64,000 nucleotides of DNA from Linanthus parryae (lineage: Eukaryota; Streptophyta; Magnoliopsida; Ericales; Polemoniaceae): contig JALGPY010000012.1 of assembly GCA_023055425.1 (NCBI GenBank), forward strand, positions 10,165,922-10,229,921, read 5' to 3'. The notes under the pieces were generated by a model. It searched no databases. It was not told the origin of the DNA and saw only the letters and a list, made by a program, of their open reading frames with translations. A program made the position numbers and the translations under genes. Positions 12,298 through 24,518 of this stretch are shown here, in pieces (the first letter of the stretch is position 1; the number at the start of each line of letters is the position of its first letter).

Positions 12298-15200
12298 TTA
12301 GTTTACCGTTGATGTTTCAATCCAGCTGGCAAGTGTTTTGAGTGCTTTTCCTGATTGATGAGTTTCCCTTGCCAGCGCAACCCCTTCAGCTAGGGTGCTA
12401 ACATGTCCACTGACTAACAGTGCAGCCGCTGCATTCAAAATCTGACATAACACAAAATAAAAGATTGAAGCAAGTGAAGACGATTGCTATCAGTTTGTAG
12501 CTTAACTATGTCAAAGATACGATCGGGAAATGTTGGATCTTTTTGCAGGTTCATTAGCCAAATATGATTCATCATGTCGTGCTTTTGGAGCAAACATTAA
12601 ACTCAGTGTTCTATAGTCTATACTGAAAGTGGCTTCATAGCTCTTCTCTTCTAATCTAGTTGATATGGATCAAACAATATTACTTCAGTTTCAGATTACT
12701 CTCTCCCGAGTGTAATTTTCTGGACGTCTAATATCTTCAGCCCAGTTAAATAATGAGGTGGGTTGGCAGCCGGAGTTAACATTTTGGGTTGTTTTCACGA
12801 GTTGCTAAGCCCTCGACTTATTTCCTTAAATAATTCACATTTATTTTCTTTGTAAAAGACACTTTCACCCCCTCCGGTTTGATAGGAAGACACTTTCACC
12901 CCTTTCAGTTTGGAAAAAGACACTTTCACCCCATCAATATACCAAACTTCAGGACACTTGCACCTCCTACTTGTGACGTCGTTAGTCTGGCATGGAGTTC
13001 GTTACTGAAAATAGTTATTGGGACAAATATTCCTCCATATTATGCAAAACAAGATTACCAGGATTACGAAACGGGATCGAGAACGCGGTACGAGGTCTGG
13101 TAGGAATGCGGTTCGCCGGGGGTAGGTATCTTCGGGTCGATTAGTTGGATCGAGATTCGCTTGTTTGGTTCGAAGAATTCTTTTTAGGATTGTCGTGGTA
13201 AAATATACTCACATTAGCATTTCCTAGTAGCTTTAATTTGTTATGAGGTAAAATACTGTAGGGACTTCCATCATGAAATATTAAAGTTTGAAGTAAAGGC
13301 GTGAATTACTTGATAAAACTATAAAGTATGAGAGTAATAAAATTAAAATATGTAGCTATGTGTGTAAAAACATAAGGGTTCGCCAGAATCAGCCCCTGAT
13401 TGGGATCGCGGGATCTGAATCGCGAATGACCCCTGATTTGGATCGCGCGATCTGGATCGCACCCTGTTGAGCGATTTCTGGTACCTCTGATGCAAAATAT
13501 AGGGGTTACTCATGGGGTTTAATAGAATTTCTGCTTAATATGTGGGTTAATATGTCTGTAAAATTATTTTCAGTGAGGGGCCCCACTTCTAGACTAACGG
13601 GGTTACAATAAGGAGATGTAACTCTGTCTTGAAGTTTGGCACACCTAAGGGGTGTGTCTTTTCTCAAACAAAAAGGGGTGTAGTATCCTTCGGTCAATCT
13701 AGAGGGGGTGAAAGTGCCTTTTACCCTTATTTCTTTTTTTACTTATGATGCTCTCCTCCTCCAGAAAGTAGATCCTAGAAGGTATTCTAAACGTAGTTTG
13801 AGAACAATCGGGGGGGGGGGGGGGGGGGGGGGGGGTGTTTCCTCTCCAGAAGTAATAAGGATATCATAGTTTTCAGAGAATCACAGAACTAGTAGAGATT
13901 GAAACCCAAACAACTTATAATTTGGATGAGGAAGACACGCAAGTAATGACATACCAGTAGACTGTCTATTTAGTGAGGGTTAGCATGGCTGATTCATAGA
14001 TGCTAGAGTATTGAGACTCGCAAGTGACTCGGTCATAGACAGTGATGGACGACTTTAACGACACTGCAAGTTATGTAAAGAGGTCGATGTGGTTTGAAAA
14101 AAGAAAGCAACTTTCACTAAGTAAAACTAAAGAAGATCGTAGTAGGAGTAAGGGAGCAAGATATATAATAGTCAAGTAAACGTCTTGCTATGCTGTCAAA
14201 TCCTATGCCTAGGTTTAAGTTTAACTCCAAGACTGAGTCAGTGAAATATCTTGTGCGCCTGTGGCTTTTCAGTATCTATGACTATAAGCACCTCCAGAAC
14301 TATGGCTGAAGGAACCAAACTTGAGCACTCTAATTTCCTGGAAATCTCAATTATCCAAGTCCTGGACAGTGTCAAGTTCTTTCTTGCTCCATAGTCTAAT
14401 AAGAGTTAGGGGTAATCACTTCCCATAGCTCTGGTAGGTCTTTGCTTGGTGTTTCTCTTCTCCAAACCCAAATCCGGATCCTAATTTTAGCCATGAGCAA
14501 GACATAATGAAATAAAAGACTTCATAAGTGACTTACAAATGCATCTGCAATGGCTCCTCTTTCACCAGATAATACACGTCTTAGAACATTCGCGTTGTAT
14601 ACTGGGTCTCCTCCCCGCAAATCCTCCAAAGTGCAACGTTGAATGGCAAAGTCCACTGGACAGGGAAAATGTTAAATGAAAAACACATTAAGCACATTAA
14701 TAATGACAATAGGAGTCCAAAGTTTGAATGACCTAACCAAGAATACATTGCCAAACATGCCTCAAGTCATTTGTGTTACATATGAGCACAGCATGATCAG
14801 GGATGAGGTGTTTGGTTAAATTACGAAACTAAATGGTCTAAACAAAATGGCAAAATGGGATACTTTTTCCAAAAGGTAACCCAGATATGTTTCCGTGGTT
14901 GGAATAGTGTAGCCACAATCAAAGGTAGACGCAAGATCCAACCAAACTACGAGGTTGGAGCTAGAGCAGCCATAACAACGCGATAGCAAGAGAGAAATAA
15001 TTGCTTACATGGATCAAAAGCAAATTTCTCTATCTTGTCAGGTGTGATATCGAAAACAACTCCAGGACCTGTAGTATAAGGAACCTTTAGTACCTAGTAT
15101 AGTATGGAATGGAAATTGAACCTTTATCACAACCAAGGAATTCTGATGGACCCAGAGGATGACATACTTGAAAATATAGGGGTATGCTCTGATCTTACCT

Positions 15201-18200
15201 AGCGGACTCATTTCATCTAGGCCCTCAGAGTGAACAACTAGTGCTCTTTTCATCCCATACCTTTGTAGTGCTTTGGCCATTTTCTTGACCTATGAACAAC
15301 ACAGCCTATTCATTAGACACAGTGTAGAGTCATAAGATAATTTAATGTCACTACAAACATATTTTTGAAAAACAAGCAGTACAAAGTTCAGCACAATCTG
15401 CTATGAAGCTGGAAATGCAGTAGAGGGTCTCTTAAGAGAAAAACATGGCGTGGAAGTTATCTAGACAAAACAATCAATATATGAACTTATGAAGTGTGTG
15501 ATGCTTAGGGGCTGCTAGGAACAAGAAGAGAAAAAGAGTATCTCATTGAATTTCCTCTAAATTGCTCTGAGTGCCAGTCAAATGTTTAAAATAAAAGCAG
15601 ATGACCATATCTGGTACTGTTTGTGCTATCAACTAGCAGGCCTTGTCATATCAAGGCAGAAGTGTGGTGAATGAGACAGGAGTTCTCAACAATCTTGTTG
15701 AAGAGAATGAATTTGCTTTCTCGTCTTTAATATAACACTATCAGGATATTTTAATGGCTGATCATGTGCCGCCAGAATTCACTCAAATCCTAGTGAGTTG
15801 CAAATAGGATCACAGGGTGAGCAACATGGCACTTTAGTGATCTGGCATGGTGAATTTGGTGACCTAGCTAATATTAAGCCACATTCACCTTAAACATTCT
15901 ATTAAGACTATAATTTGAAGTTAAATTTGCAAGGAAGAGAGCAGGGATAGGTTGAACTTGAAAATACTGTAGAGATTGAAACCTGCGATATACGGATAAA
16001 TTCTTACCAAGACCCCAGATAAAGCCTTCCCTAATGTACCAAATTCCATACGGTATCGCGTTCCTGTTTCATGAAACGGAATGATTCACGTTCCGGGTAA
16101 CTGATGGCATGAAAGTCATCTACTAATTAGTACTTGATCAAATGTGATTGGATACACTTTCTGAGAGGATTTACACCTTTACTGAACCGAATCCATTATC
16201 ATAATAAGGGCCAGTTTGACATCAACGCATCAGGGCTCAGGCCCATTAGTTCTACTGCAGTACAGTAGTACTGGTATGATTATTCAGTAACCGAGAGTTA
16301 AACCCAGTGTTTTTTCGTTCTCGAAGCTTGAAGGTATGGGATGTTTATTTATTTTTGTGGCAGTCACGAGTTTCGTCATCTGGGAAAGGTCAATACAGGC
16401 CTGTAATACAGAGGGACAAGATAATGGCAAGGAAGAAATTCATGACTTAGAGTTGGAAGAAGAACAGATAATGACAGACTAACTATTTCCATTCCCCACA
16501 AAATGTTCCTCCCTCCCAAAAGACGGAAAGAAACAACAATATCTGTTAATTGCTTCTAACCTGACTATCACAACACGGTAGAGACAAATGGGGTTAAACC
16601 CATGTACTATTTTGCTAGGGATCCTACTTCAACCGAAAGAATGCTTAAATCAGAAGTTGGTCTATTTCTCTTGAGTGAAACAGATACTTGTAATACAGTT
16701 CAAGGTGGTCTAAAGTAGACTTCTCGACACATTCTGAGGTCTTATTTTGACGAAGTCATCTGGATTCTAGACATAAAAGTCCAGTAGCGAATCCTAAACT
16801 CAATCCTATCATCTGGTACTTGACAGCATAAGACACAGCATTCCACCAGGCAGTGATATTATACAGGACAAAATAGAAAGGCGAAAGAAAAAAGATAGAT
16901 AGGAAACATACAATGTCTTCCTTGTATACACCAACAACTGCAAAAGGCACGCGCGCTGGATTCAGCATTGGGCCTAATATATTAAATACTGTCTTCACAC
17001 CCAGCACCTTCCTCACAGGTGCAACTCTCTTCATTGCAGGATGGTATTTTGGGGACATCATAAAACCAATTCCCACTTCCTTCACACAAGTCCTGACTCC
17101 CTGTCTCATAGACAACAATCATCATTTAGACATTGACCCTAAAATAGTTGTGTACTGGTTTATGATAATGATACTAATTTCAAATCAACTTCATATCCTA
17201 CTTGAACAGTGTAACATTGAATACATGTTAAGAGAATGTTAATTTCACACGGTTTTTTAAGTGAAGAAAATATTTCATTCAGCTCGCCATGCCATATTGT
17301 CATGCACATAAAGAATAGAGCTAAGGGTCCACCTCAACAATCAAGATTAACAAAAACAAAATTAAGTCTCTCAATGAGCATGATTCCTTCTGGTCTATTA
17401 CAAGCTTAACAAGTTGAGTTGCACTAACCTCAGGTTCCAAGTCAATGACCACCCCCAACGCTTCCAAAACATCCGCGCTTCCACAAGCAGAAGAGCTTGA
17501 GCGATTTCCTTGCTGTAAAACTGATGTTAACAAAATGGCACATGAACCACAATGGTACATCCCAGTATGCCATCCATCAGAAGAATAAATATTTACCTTT
17601 GCAACTTTCGCACCACATGCCGCAGCAAGTATAGCTGCCCCTGTCGATATATTTACTGTGTTTGCACCGTCACCTCCTGTTCCTACAATGTCAACCACGT
17701 TATCCAGCCCTTCAACCTTCCTGCAGCATTTGATCATTGCCCTCGCTAGTCCTACAATCTATCAGATAAAAGAAATAATCGTGACATAAACTCTCAATGA
17801 TATGCAGACTCTTATATTATCTGCAATCTGCAATTATCCTGCGAAATAACAAGAGCAATGCTCCTTTCAAGTTCCTGAAAATTATGTTTAAGCCACATTT
17901 AGAACAAATTTTGGCACATTTATCTTAAAATTTTGAATAAACTGAAATTGACCTTTTGCGAAACAGTATATAGACTCGATATCTTTGGTGGCCATTTCAG
18001 TAATAGCTTACAAGAATCACCAACCAGGTTTGCAAATTCATGGCGTTGTCCTCTTTAGTCTTAAGACATTAAGAGAGCATCCAAAACCTAAACGATAAGG
18101 GCCAGCTTGATTTAATAGAAAGTAACAGTAACCCCTCACAATTTTGCACTTTCATTTTTACCCAAAATGTGTCTTGACTCTTAAGATCACTATGAACTGC

Positions 18201-18819
18201 ATATTTTAGCAATGCAATGAGCCCGAGCCCGCTCCATTGGCAGCTTGCACACGATATGCAAGTATGGTGAACATAGATTTCGCCTTACAAAATGAAACAT
18301 TAGCTTGATGTTTTCGCGTCAGTTCCAAAAACAAGTATTCATTGTGTTCACTGCAGGGAAATGTAAGAGAAGATGAATCACATACTTCTTCATATGTTTC
18401 TCCTTTAGCTCTCAACAGAACTAGAAATGCGCTAATCAGAGCTTCACTTCCATCATCAAGCAAGAAGTTGAGTGAAGCTTCAGCCTCCCTTTCAGTCATA
18501 TCCTCACCATTCAATAAGCCCTCTATCAACTGAAAAAAATCGAAAGATCAATTACAATAGCCCAGATTCCAAACCCCCCAAATCACAACACATTTCAGCA
18601 AAAAGAACGAATCGCTACCTCTTTTGCGGACGTTACAGGCGAATCGAGCAGGGTTTTTGCCCGGAGCAAATCCACCGGTACGGATCTCAGTTTCCACGGA
18701 GGCGGCGATTGAGGAATCGGAGTACTGGAGAAGAAAATCGACTTCTCAGGCAATCTGCTTGAGCTCCGGTGAAGCTGAGGAGAGAGATTCATGGAACAAG
18801 TGTGCGAAAGCGAAGGCAT
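12298..18819 (-). CDS. PAT1: Anthranilate phosphoribosyltransferase, chloroplast (9 coding exons)
   Basis: This enzyme catalyses the second committed step of tryptophan synthesis: anthranilate plus PRPP gives N-(5-phosphoribosyl)anthranilate in the plastid. Coding exons (high to low): 18819-18619, 18529-18386, 17758-17597, 17512-17429, 17100-16912, 15289-15199, 15068-15009, 14655-14537, 12441-12298. All have GT-AG borders and join in frame to 1194 nt, 397 residues plus stop. The first 67 residues are Ser/Pro-rich, like a transit peptide. Then follow the helical N-domain ([10 protein letters not shown]), the PRPP loop [16 protein letters not shown] in exon 3, [20 protein letters not shown] in exon 4, SPKYHPAMK and [12 protein letters not shown] in exon 5, and GLDEMSPLG in exon 6. 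The start is the first Met; another lies nine residues in. The last exon is read through to TAA; an extra short exon is possible because GTAAAC follows ACG. No break is seen, so it is probably functional. Confidence 0.95.
12851..13726. mobile_element. Mutator-like TIR element in the last intron of PAT1
   Basis: Two long inverted repeats of about 200 bp lie at roughly 12852-13070 and 13500-13726. Both start with GTAAAAGxCACTTTCACCCC and keep pairing inward, including GTTAGTCTxG and CACTGAAAATA segments. The flanks 12841-12849 and 13727-13735 (TTATTTTCT / TTATTTCTT) are a near-match of 9 bases, as expected of an old Mutator-type target duplication. No transposase is encoded in its 0.9 kb, so it is non-autonomous. 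It lies between coding exons 8 and 9 and is presumably spliced out. Confidence 0.75.
13810..13835 (+). repeat. Poly-G tract (26 G)
   Basis: An unbroken run of 26 guanines lies in the last intron of PAT1. On the sense strand of the gene it is C26. The length may be inexact because homopolymers are hard to sequence. Confidence 0.9.
15290..16911 (-). other. Large intron 5 of PAT1
   Basis: A 1.6 kb intron separates the exon ending in GVYKEDI from the exon starting VKKMAKAL. I see no coding sequence and no clear mobile element in it. Confidence 0.8.
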
Positions 18820-19035
18820 TGCTATGTAACTGTACTTCGAGGGTTTGATTCTCTCTTCGTCGTGGCTATCTAATCCGTTGTGGATTTGAGAGTGATCTCT
18901 TTCTACTTCCCTCTGGTGCTGCTACATTACTGACTGAGCTCCAGAAGAAGGACGATTGCGGGGCTCTTTCTCTCTCTCATAGTTAATGCGCGCGAATTGT
19001 TGTTGAGACTTTGGCTTTTGTCTTTGTGAAGAGTA
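18820..19035 (-). promoter_or_regulatory. 5' flank / leader of PAT1
   Basis: This is the sequence immediately upstream of the PAT1 start codon. It includes a CT-rich run (plus strand) near 18965-18978 and GTTAATGCGCGCGAATTGTT at 18982-19001. The part from about 18953 to 19033 recurs, in the same plus-strand orientation, at 41318-41415. No clear TATA box was found for the gene. Confidence 0.45.
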
Positions 19036-19297
19036 TCACTCCGTCCTACCACCTCTTTTTACCCGAAGTGACTTTTGCCACTATTCACTTGGTCACTTTG
19101 ACCCGTTGATTTGAACAGCAAAGCGATGCAATTTTTCGATAATTTTTTCATGATAATGTAGAGTAAAAGTTTCTCTATAATATGGTGAAAAAATTATCAA
19201 AAAATCGTATTATTTTTTTTATCGAAATCACCCGGTCAAAGTGACCCAAATATGAGTCAACAAGTCAATTTGGATACAAAGAGCTGGGACGGAGTGG
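19036..19297. mobile_element. Stowaway-like MITE
   Basis: The 262-bp element has terminal inverted repeats TCACTCCGTCC / GGACGGAGTGG and is flanked by TA on both sides (19034-19035 and 19298-19299), the Stowaway signature. Its middle is AT-rich and strongly self-complementary around GATAATTTTTTCA and TGAAAAAATTATC-type arms. The related sequence at 41400-41430 lacks it: GTGAAGAG runs directly into TTGCCATCTCC. This serves as an empty site. Confidence 0.85.
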
Positions 19298-19299
19298 TA

Positions 19300-19614
19300 G
19301 TAGCCATCTCCAATGGCAGAGCGACAAAATCAAACGAGGGGCAAAAAAATAAGTCAAGTCATAATAAAGGGCACAATTGACATTTTATTTACGTTTTTAT
19401 AAGGGCGTACATGTTAAAAAACTACAATAATTACAAGTACCACTCTGTGAAGCTCGAGTGAGAGTACTCCCAAGAGGAGTTTTCATAGTCTTGCTTCCCC
19501 GCAAGTTTTGTCTTCCTCTTCCCCGTTCTCCGGCAGCTACACGTCGCCGTCAGATCGCTTCTGGTCGTCTCTAATTCTCGCTGTAGATAGTGCTTTCTGG
19601 ACAAGAAGATCTTA
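19300..19614. other. Intergenic sequence without recognised gene
   Basis: Sequence between the MITE and the G-box palindrome. Short frames are present on both strands but none carries a family motif. Confidence 0.5.
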
Positions 19615-19624
19615 GCCACGTGGC
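19615..19624. promoter_or_regulatory. G-box palindrome GCCACGTGGC
   Basis: A perfect 10-bp palindrome with the CACGTG core bound by plant bZIP and bHLH factors. It lies about 0.4 kb upstream of the TATA-like box at 20015. Function is inferred from the motif only. Confidence 0.4.
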
Positions 19625-19848
19625 GATCATCCAGCACACCATAATGTGCTCCACACACACTCGATCACCAGCCGCGCTGATCCACGTGGGGGCTGCGAGA
19701 CAGGGCCCTCGCATACCACCGCACGGGACTTGTAGGGACTTAGTGGTTTGGAGGCTAGAGTAAGTCATGTCGCGTGCGAGTGACAACCAAGCCCGCACGC
19801 GACCACTAGTAACTGCTTTTGAGAGATTTATGGCACGAGCTTTATAGA

Positions 19849-20023
19849 CCCGGTCAAACCGGTCAAACCCGGTCAACCCCATAAAGGTTCCGGTATACGC
19901 GGATAACGTGCTGTAACGGTCCCTATATACGCGGACGAACATGCCGTTGTGGTTAAGCTAATTAAGCCGCCATTGATGGGTGCATTAACCACACTACAAC
20001 GGTCACATTCTCCTTTATATATA
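19849..20023 (+). promoter_or_regulatory. Promoter-like block with repeats and TATA box
   Basis: Three direct copies of CCGGTCAAA-type units lie at 19849-19880. Two ATACGCGGA copies lie near 19894-19935. An inverted pair, CCGTTGTGGTTAA (19944-19956) and TTAACCACACTACAACGG (19985-20002), follows. TTATATATA is at 20015-20023, followed by a CT-rich sequence like a plant 5' leader. No coding sequence downstream could be assigned. Confidence 0.4.
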
Positions 20024-20973
20024 GGATCGTTAACCCTTCCATACAAGAGGAGAACGACCCGAGATACGCGAAAAGCTCTGCCAAAATCTTGTCTCTCTCT
20101 CATACAGTACTATTGCCTTACTCTCTCCCTACACACAACCCAACACTTCCTGTGCCATTTCTATTCTCTGTCCTTGGTGTACACAGAGTTCTCTCTGCAG
20201 GATTCTCTTGTACACACTCGCCGTCGCCGCCTCTTTTTGCGGCGGCGATCCTCTAAATCTTTTATCTTCTTGCCTTTTTTCAGCAGATCCGGAGCCCAGA
20301 TGCTCGCAATCGGAGGTTGCCGGTGTTTTCCGGCTTGGGGTGTCGGGGGTAAACAGGTATTGTTCGGCTCCTCTTCATGGGGTCGCCGTGACTCTTCTCC
20401 CCCTTCCAGGCATATTCGTCTGCCCCTTCTTGCTAGGTTGATGGGTTTCCAGATCTGGTTATTTTAGTGTCTTTCTTAGGGTTTATTTTGTTTTTGGTTG
20501 GTTTCTTGGTTTCTCCTTCGTCTTTCCCCTCTGATGTCATGAAATCTCTAGATATATTATGTTATCATCTTGTTGGGGTCATAGTTCACTGTTTAAGGAA
20601 TGAGTGTTACGATAGTCGAATCTCTGTGCTTTGGAGCCAAGCCCTCTTCGAGTTTCTCGAGATGATTTTTCAATGGTGGGGTCGCTGCCGGTGTTCTTAT
20701 TTTCCTGTGGTCGGAACTGCTTGCTTTCTCCGGCGGTCCTCCGTTCTCAAGATCTGGGAGCTTGTGCCAGCATGTAGAAGCTTTAATGATGACCTATTTT
20801 CGACTTGCATTGGGAATCTACTGTTGTTTCTTTTAAGTTTTTTATTTTTGCTATCTTTGGAGCACTCTTTTCAAAGTTGGTGGGTTGTACCACTATGTTT
20901 TTCAGATGTTTCTGGTCTTGTATTGGCTGTGATAGCCTTTTTATTTAATGAAAGCTACCGTTTCTGGAAAAAA
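20024..20973 (+). other. Transcribed-looking sequence ending in an A-run, unclassified
   Basis: A CT-rich, leader-like start passes into T-rich sequence and ends in TTAATGAAAGCTACCGTTTC followed by about eight A. Endings of that kind are common in plant LINE-derived retroposons. Two plus-strand frames (19949-20467, 20467-21042) look non-coding. It could be a retroposon remnant or the untranslated start of a gene displaced by the insertion nest that begins right after it. Confidence 0.3.
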
Positions 20974-21392
20974 AATTACTTAGTGCATACCCCCGGTATG
21001 TCGAAACTCTCACATTGCAACCCCAGTTCTAAAACTAGCTGATTGCATCCTCTATTTGCAGAAAATACGTCAATATCAGACTGGTAAAAAAATCCGTCCA
21101 TCACTTAACGGAATATTCCGTTACTTGACCAACAAATCCATTTGTTAAAGGGTAAAAATGTCCACTCCTTATAAATAAGAACAACATCCCCATCAACCAT
21201 CACTGCCGCCTCAGCCACCACCATCACCGACTCCCCTGCCCAGATTCCGGCATACCCAAACCCACATACAGCCCAAATTCCGGCATACCAAAATCCAATT
21301 GGGCAAAACAAATCAAAACAAAATTGGGAAAATTAAAACTAAGAACAGAGTACCACCCTTTACCAATTTCAAAACTAATCAGTAATCAAAAA

Positions 21393-22815
21393 TGTTGGAA
21401 TAGATGCCCTAGAGGCAATCTAGTTTAGTATGAATTTATTTGTGGCTAGAAATTCATTTATTATTTATTGGATATTTAATATAATGAAGTCCTTAGATTT
21501 ACAATTGTGTTGTTTATCTTAAATATCCCTAGTCCAGTATAATGATTAATGTGACAATCATCTATAGACTAGTATGGGGTTGGATTGATATAGAGATATC
21601 ACGATCCAACACATAGGTGTGCATTTAAGGTAATGTCGCACTGGATTGACCCATCTCCGAGAAGGCTACATACACGTTATGTTGAGTCACAAGCGCTTCT
21701 CGCGGTACAATGGTATTGTCATCCTTAGACTTGAAGTCACTAGATATTCTAGTTGTGGATTATTGTGATTTTGGTAGCGTTAAACGCTACACCGTAACTG
21801 GGTAGTTATAAAGGCGTGTACTGGATACAATAAGAAGCAAGCTTAGAGATCGTAGTGGACGTAGATAGAATTTATCCCTCCCACATAACGGGAGAAAATA
21901 TCCTAGGCCACTCGAGGGATAGTGCTTATAGAATGTCTGGCCAGACACAAATAAATCAATATGGGATATTGATGTTATTTGCACGAATAAGTCTATTCCC
22001 ATGGATCGAGAAACTGTGGATTGGATATATGAGTGTGACTTGTATATCTCGTGTCCAATCCGGATATAGAGACAAAGGGATGAGACAATTACTTGTACAA
22101 AGGTTGTCAAGATGACTATTCTATTAGTTGGCTAGAATGGATGTTTTGCTAGAAACCGCTCCATATTAGCAAATAGTTGCTACCAACTAGATAGAACCTA
22201 TGGGGTCACACGCTATATAGAGTTGAACTAGATTTGGGAATTAATTAATTGGATTAATTAATTAGAAGGATCACTTTTCAAAACCTTGCAAACTTAGTAG
22301 GGACTAATTTGCAAGGAAGGGACTAAATTGAATTCTAGTAGGACTAGAATAAGTCCTTCAGGTAGTTGACAAGGAGTTGTTGGACTATATAAAAGACCTT
22401 CCTTCCTTCCATCCCACAACTTATGCTCATAATTGAACATAACAAGAGTGGGAGAGAACAAAAAGGAGAGAGAGCAACAAGCTAGAGGATCCGAACGCCC
22501 CCTAGCCCGCCGCCCGTCCCCGTCGGCCACAAGGAGGCCGAGAGCCCCCTTTTGGTCTCGTTTTGCGTGATCTTTCTTCCTCTTCCTATTTCCGGACTAG
22601 CACCAAGGACTTGGGAGATCTAGGATCAACTCTAGGCGTGGATCAACCATAGAGAACGTGACACAATTCGCGTTTGAAGTCATCAAAGGAGAACCCTAAG
22701 GTGTGTTATTGATTTCTTCCTTTACCATCGTTATGTCTCTTGACTTGTGATCCTTGGAGGGTTTTGCACGGTTATTTTTTGTTTCCGTTGCGCATCCATG
22801 AATCAAAACCCTACA
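21393..22815 (+). repeat. 5' LTR of A2
   Basis: TGTTGGAATAGATGCCC start, CCCTACA end, TATATAAA at 22386-22393. By eye it differs from its 3' partner at only a few percent of positions, so the insertion is fairly recent. Confidence 0.93.
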
Positions 22816-22816
22816 G

Positions 22817-22828
22817 TGGTATCAGAGC
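22817..22828 (+). other. Primer-binding site of A2
   Basis: TGGTATCAGAGC, one base after the LTR, complementary to initiator tRNA-Met. Confidence 0.92.
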
Positions 22829-23094
22829 CACAGGTCGTAGAGCATAAACGTGGTTTATGTGTTACGTTTTTTAGTTGTTTTACACCTTAATTTTATTGTT
22901 TATCGCGTAAAACAAGAAAATCAAGCATGGGATGCAATTTGTCAATAATCTTTCATAACAAGATCTAATTTTTGCATTGGATGCATGAATTTGTGAGTTT
23001 GAGAAATTTTAGGATCTTAGATCTAGGGTTTGGGCATCCTTAGGGAATAAGGAGTTCTCCCAAAACAAGGAAACAACCAAACTTGGGCACCAAG

Positions 23095-24518
23095 TGACAC
23101 GATCCAACCGCAAGTGTACGGCTGTCGCGTGTAGTAATATCCGGTAATCCGGGTTATTCGAACCCAAGGGACTTGTCGTGAATTAACTAGGATGATTAAC
23201 TTCGTGTGGGCAAGCAATTGGATTGTTTTACTAAACTAATAATTTAAATAACAAACTGATTATTAAAAGTGAGATTAATACGAGGGACAAGTATCAGGAT
23301 ATCTCTTCGGGTTCACTAGGGATCTCTCACCACTTATGATTTATGTTCAAGTAACACGAACGTCTTTTACTTAGCCAAAAGAGCACCTATGCTTTGAAGA
23401 TTCCTCAACCAAAGCCTATATTCAAACTCTTGTACCTGATTCCTCTAGCCTAGTCAAGTTCAAATAAGCATTATGTTGTTGTGGTCTACTCTTAGTTCTA
23501 GCTAACTAGCAAGATTCCTCAACCCTAGATGCGGCTAGTGCTTGATTCAAGTTTCCGGGTAGTGAATATTAATTCCTCTAACATCCTCTACCTATAATCA
23601 TCCTATTGCGAGCTCAAACAATAGAAACGATAGAATTAAGTACATAAATCAAGCATAGCTAAGAAAAACACATTCAATTAAGCTAAAAGCATGAAAAAGA
23701 TCCATAAATCACCAACATGGTGTTCAAACCCTAGCTACCTATGAGATATCCCGAATAGAAGAAAGTTTAGCTACTCATAGTTTGGAATACAACGAGGAAT
23801 TTCCAAGTATTCATCAAAAATAAGAGAGATAGAGAGATCAAAAGATGAATCCTTGATCCCGCGGGAATCCGAGCTCTCCAATGGCTTGGGAGCTCTCTCC
23901 CCCCTTCCTCCAGCAGCGTCCTTCTGTGTTTTAGGCCTGAGAAGTCGTTTCATAAGGCCTGGGCACGTTTTTAATGAACTTTGGCCGAATTTGCACTTCA
24001 GCCCCTCGAGTTTGTAATTCCCGGACAGAATTGTAAGCTGATTTTGCGCGGACTGTATCTCCCTCATACGGACTCGTCTTCGGGCCTACCATATATCGTT
24101 GGAACGCTACGGATGTCTACTTTACAATGCCGCATGCCTTGCTCCCAAATTATGTATAGATTTTCCTGAGCATCGAAAATAGTACAGGCTGGTCAGGAGT
24201 GACTTTTTCAACTTTTCTTCGTCTTTGCGTCTTCTTTTCTTCTCTTCATCTAGCTCCATACCAAGTGTATCCAAGCCTATCATAAGCTCCATTGCACCTA
24301 TTTTACCTGAGAAACACAACAAAATAATACCCGTGCAATTATCATCGCAAATATGAGAGAAATCATGCGCAAATAAGCTAGAAACACAACTTTTGACTCT
24401 TAGGCTTATAAATCGTCAAATTCACATATTTGTGCAAATATAACATATTAATCATGTGAAATAAGCCTAATAAAAGTAATATGGAAGTATATTAATAGCT
24501 CCTAAAAGCGAGTTATCA
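23095..24518 (-). repeat. 3' LTR of G4 (minus sense)
   Basis: 1424 bp, TGACAC to TTATCA on the plus strand. It is nearly identical to 31941-33365. Next to its inner end is the purine tract that primes plus-strand synthesis. Confidence 0.92.

Noticed and set aside
16913..17242. Plus-strand 109-codon frame
   Set aside because: It is the antisense of PAT1 exon 5 and its flanking intron.
22294..22530. Minus-strand frame in the A2 5' LTR
   Set aside because: Lies across the LTR promoter and leader; shadow of non-coding repeat sequence.
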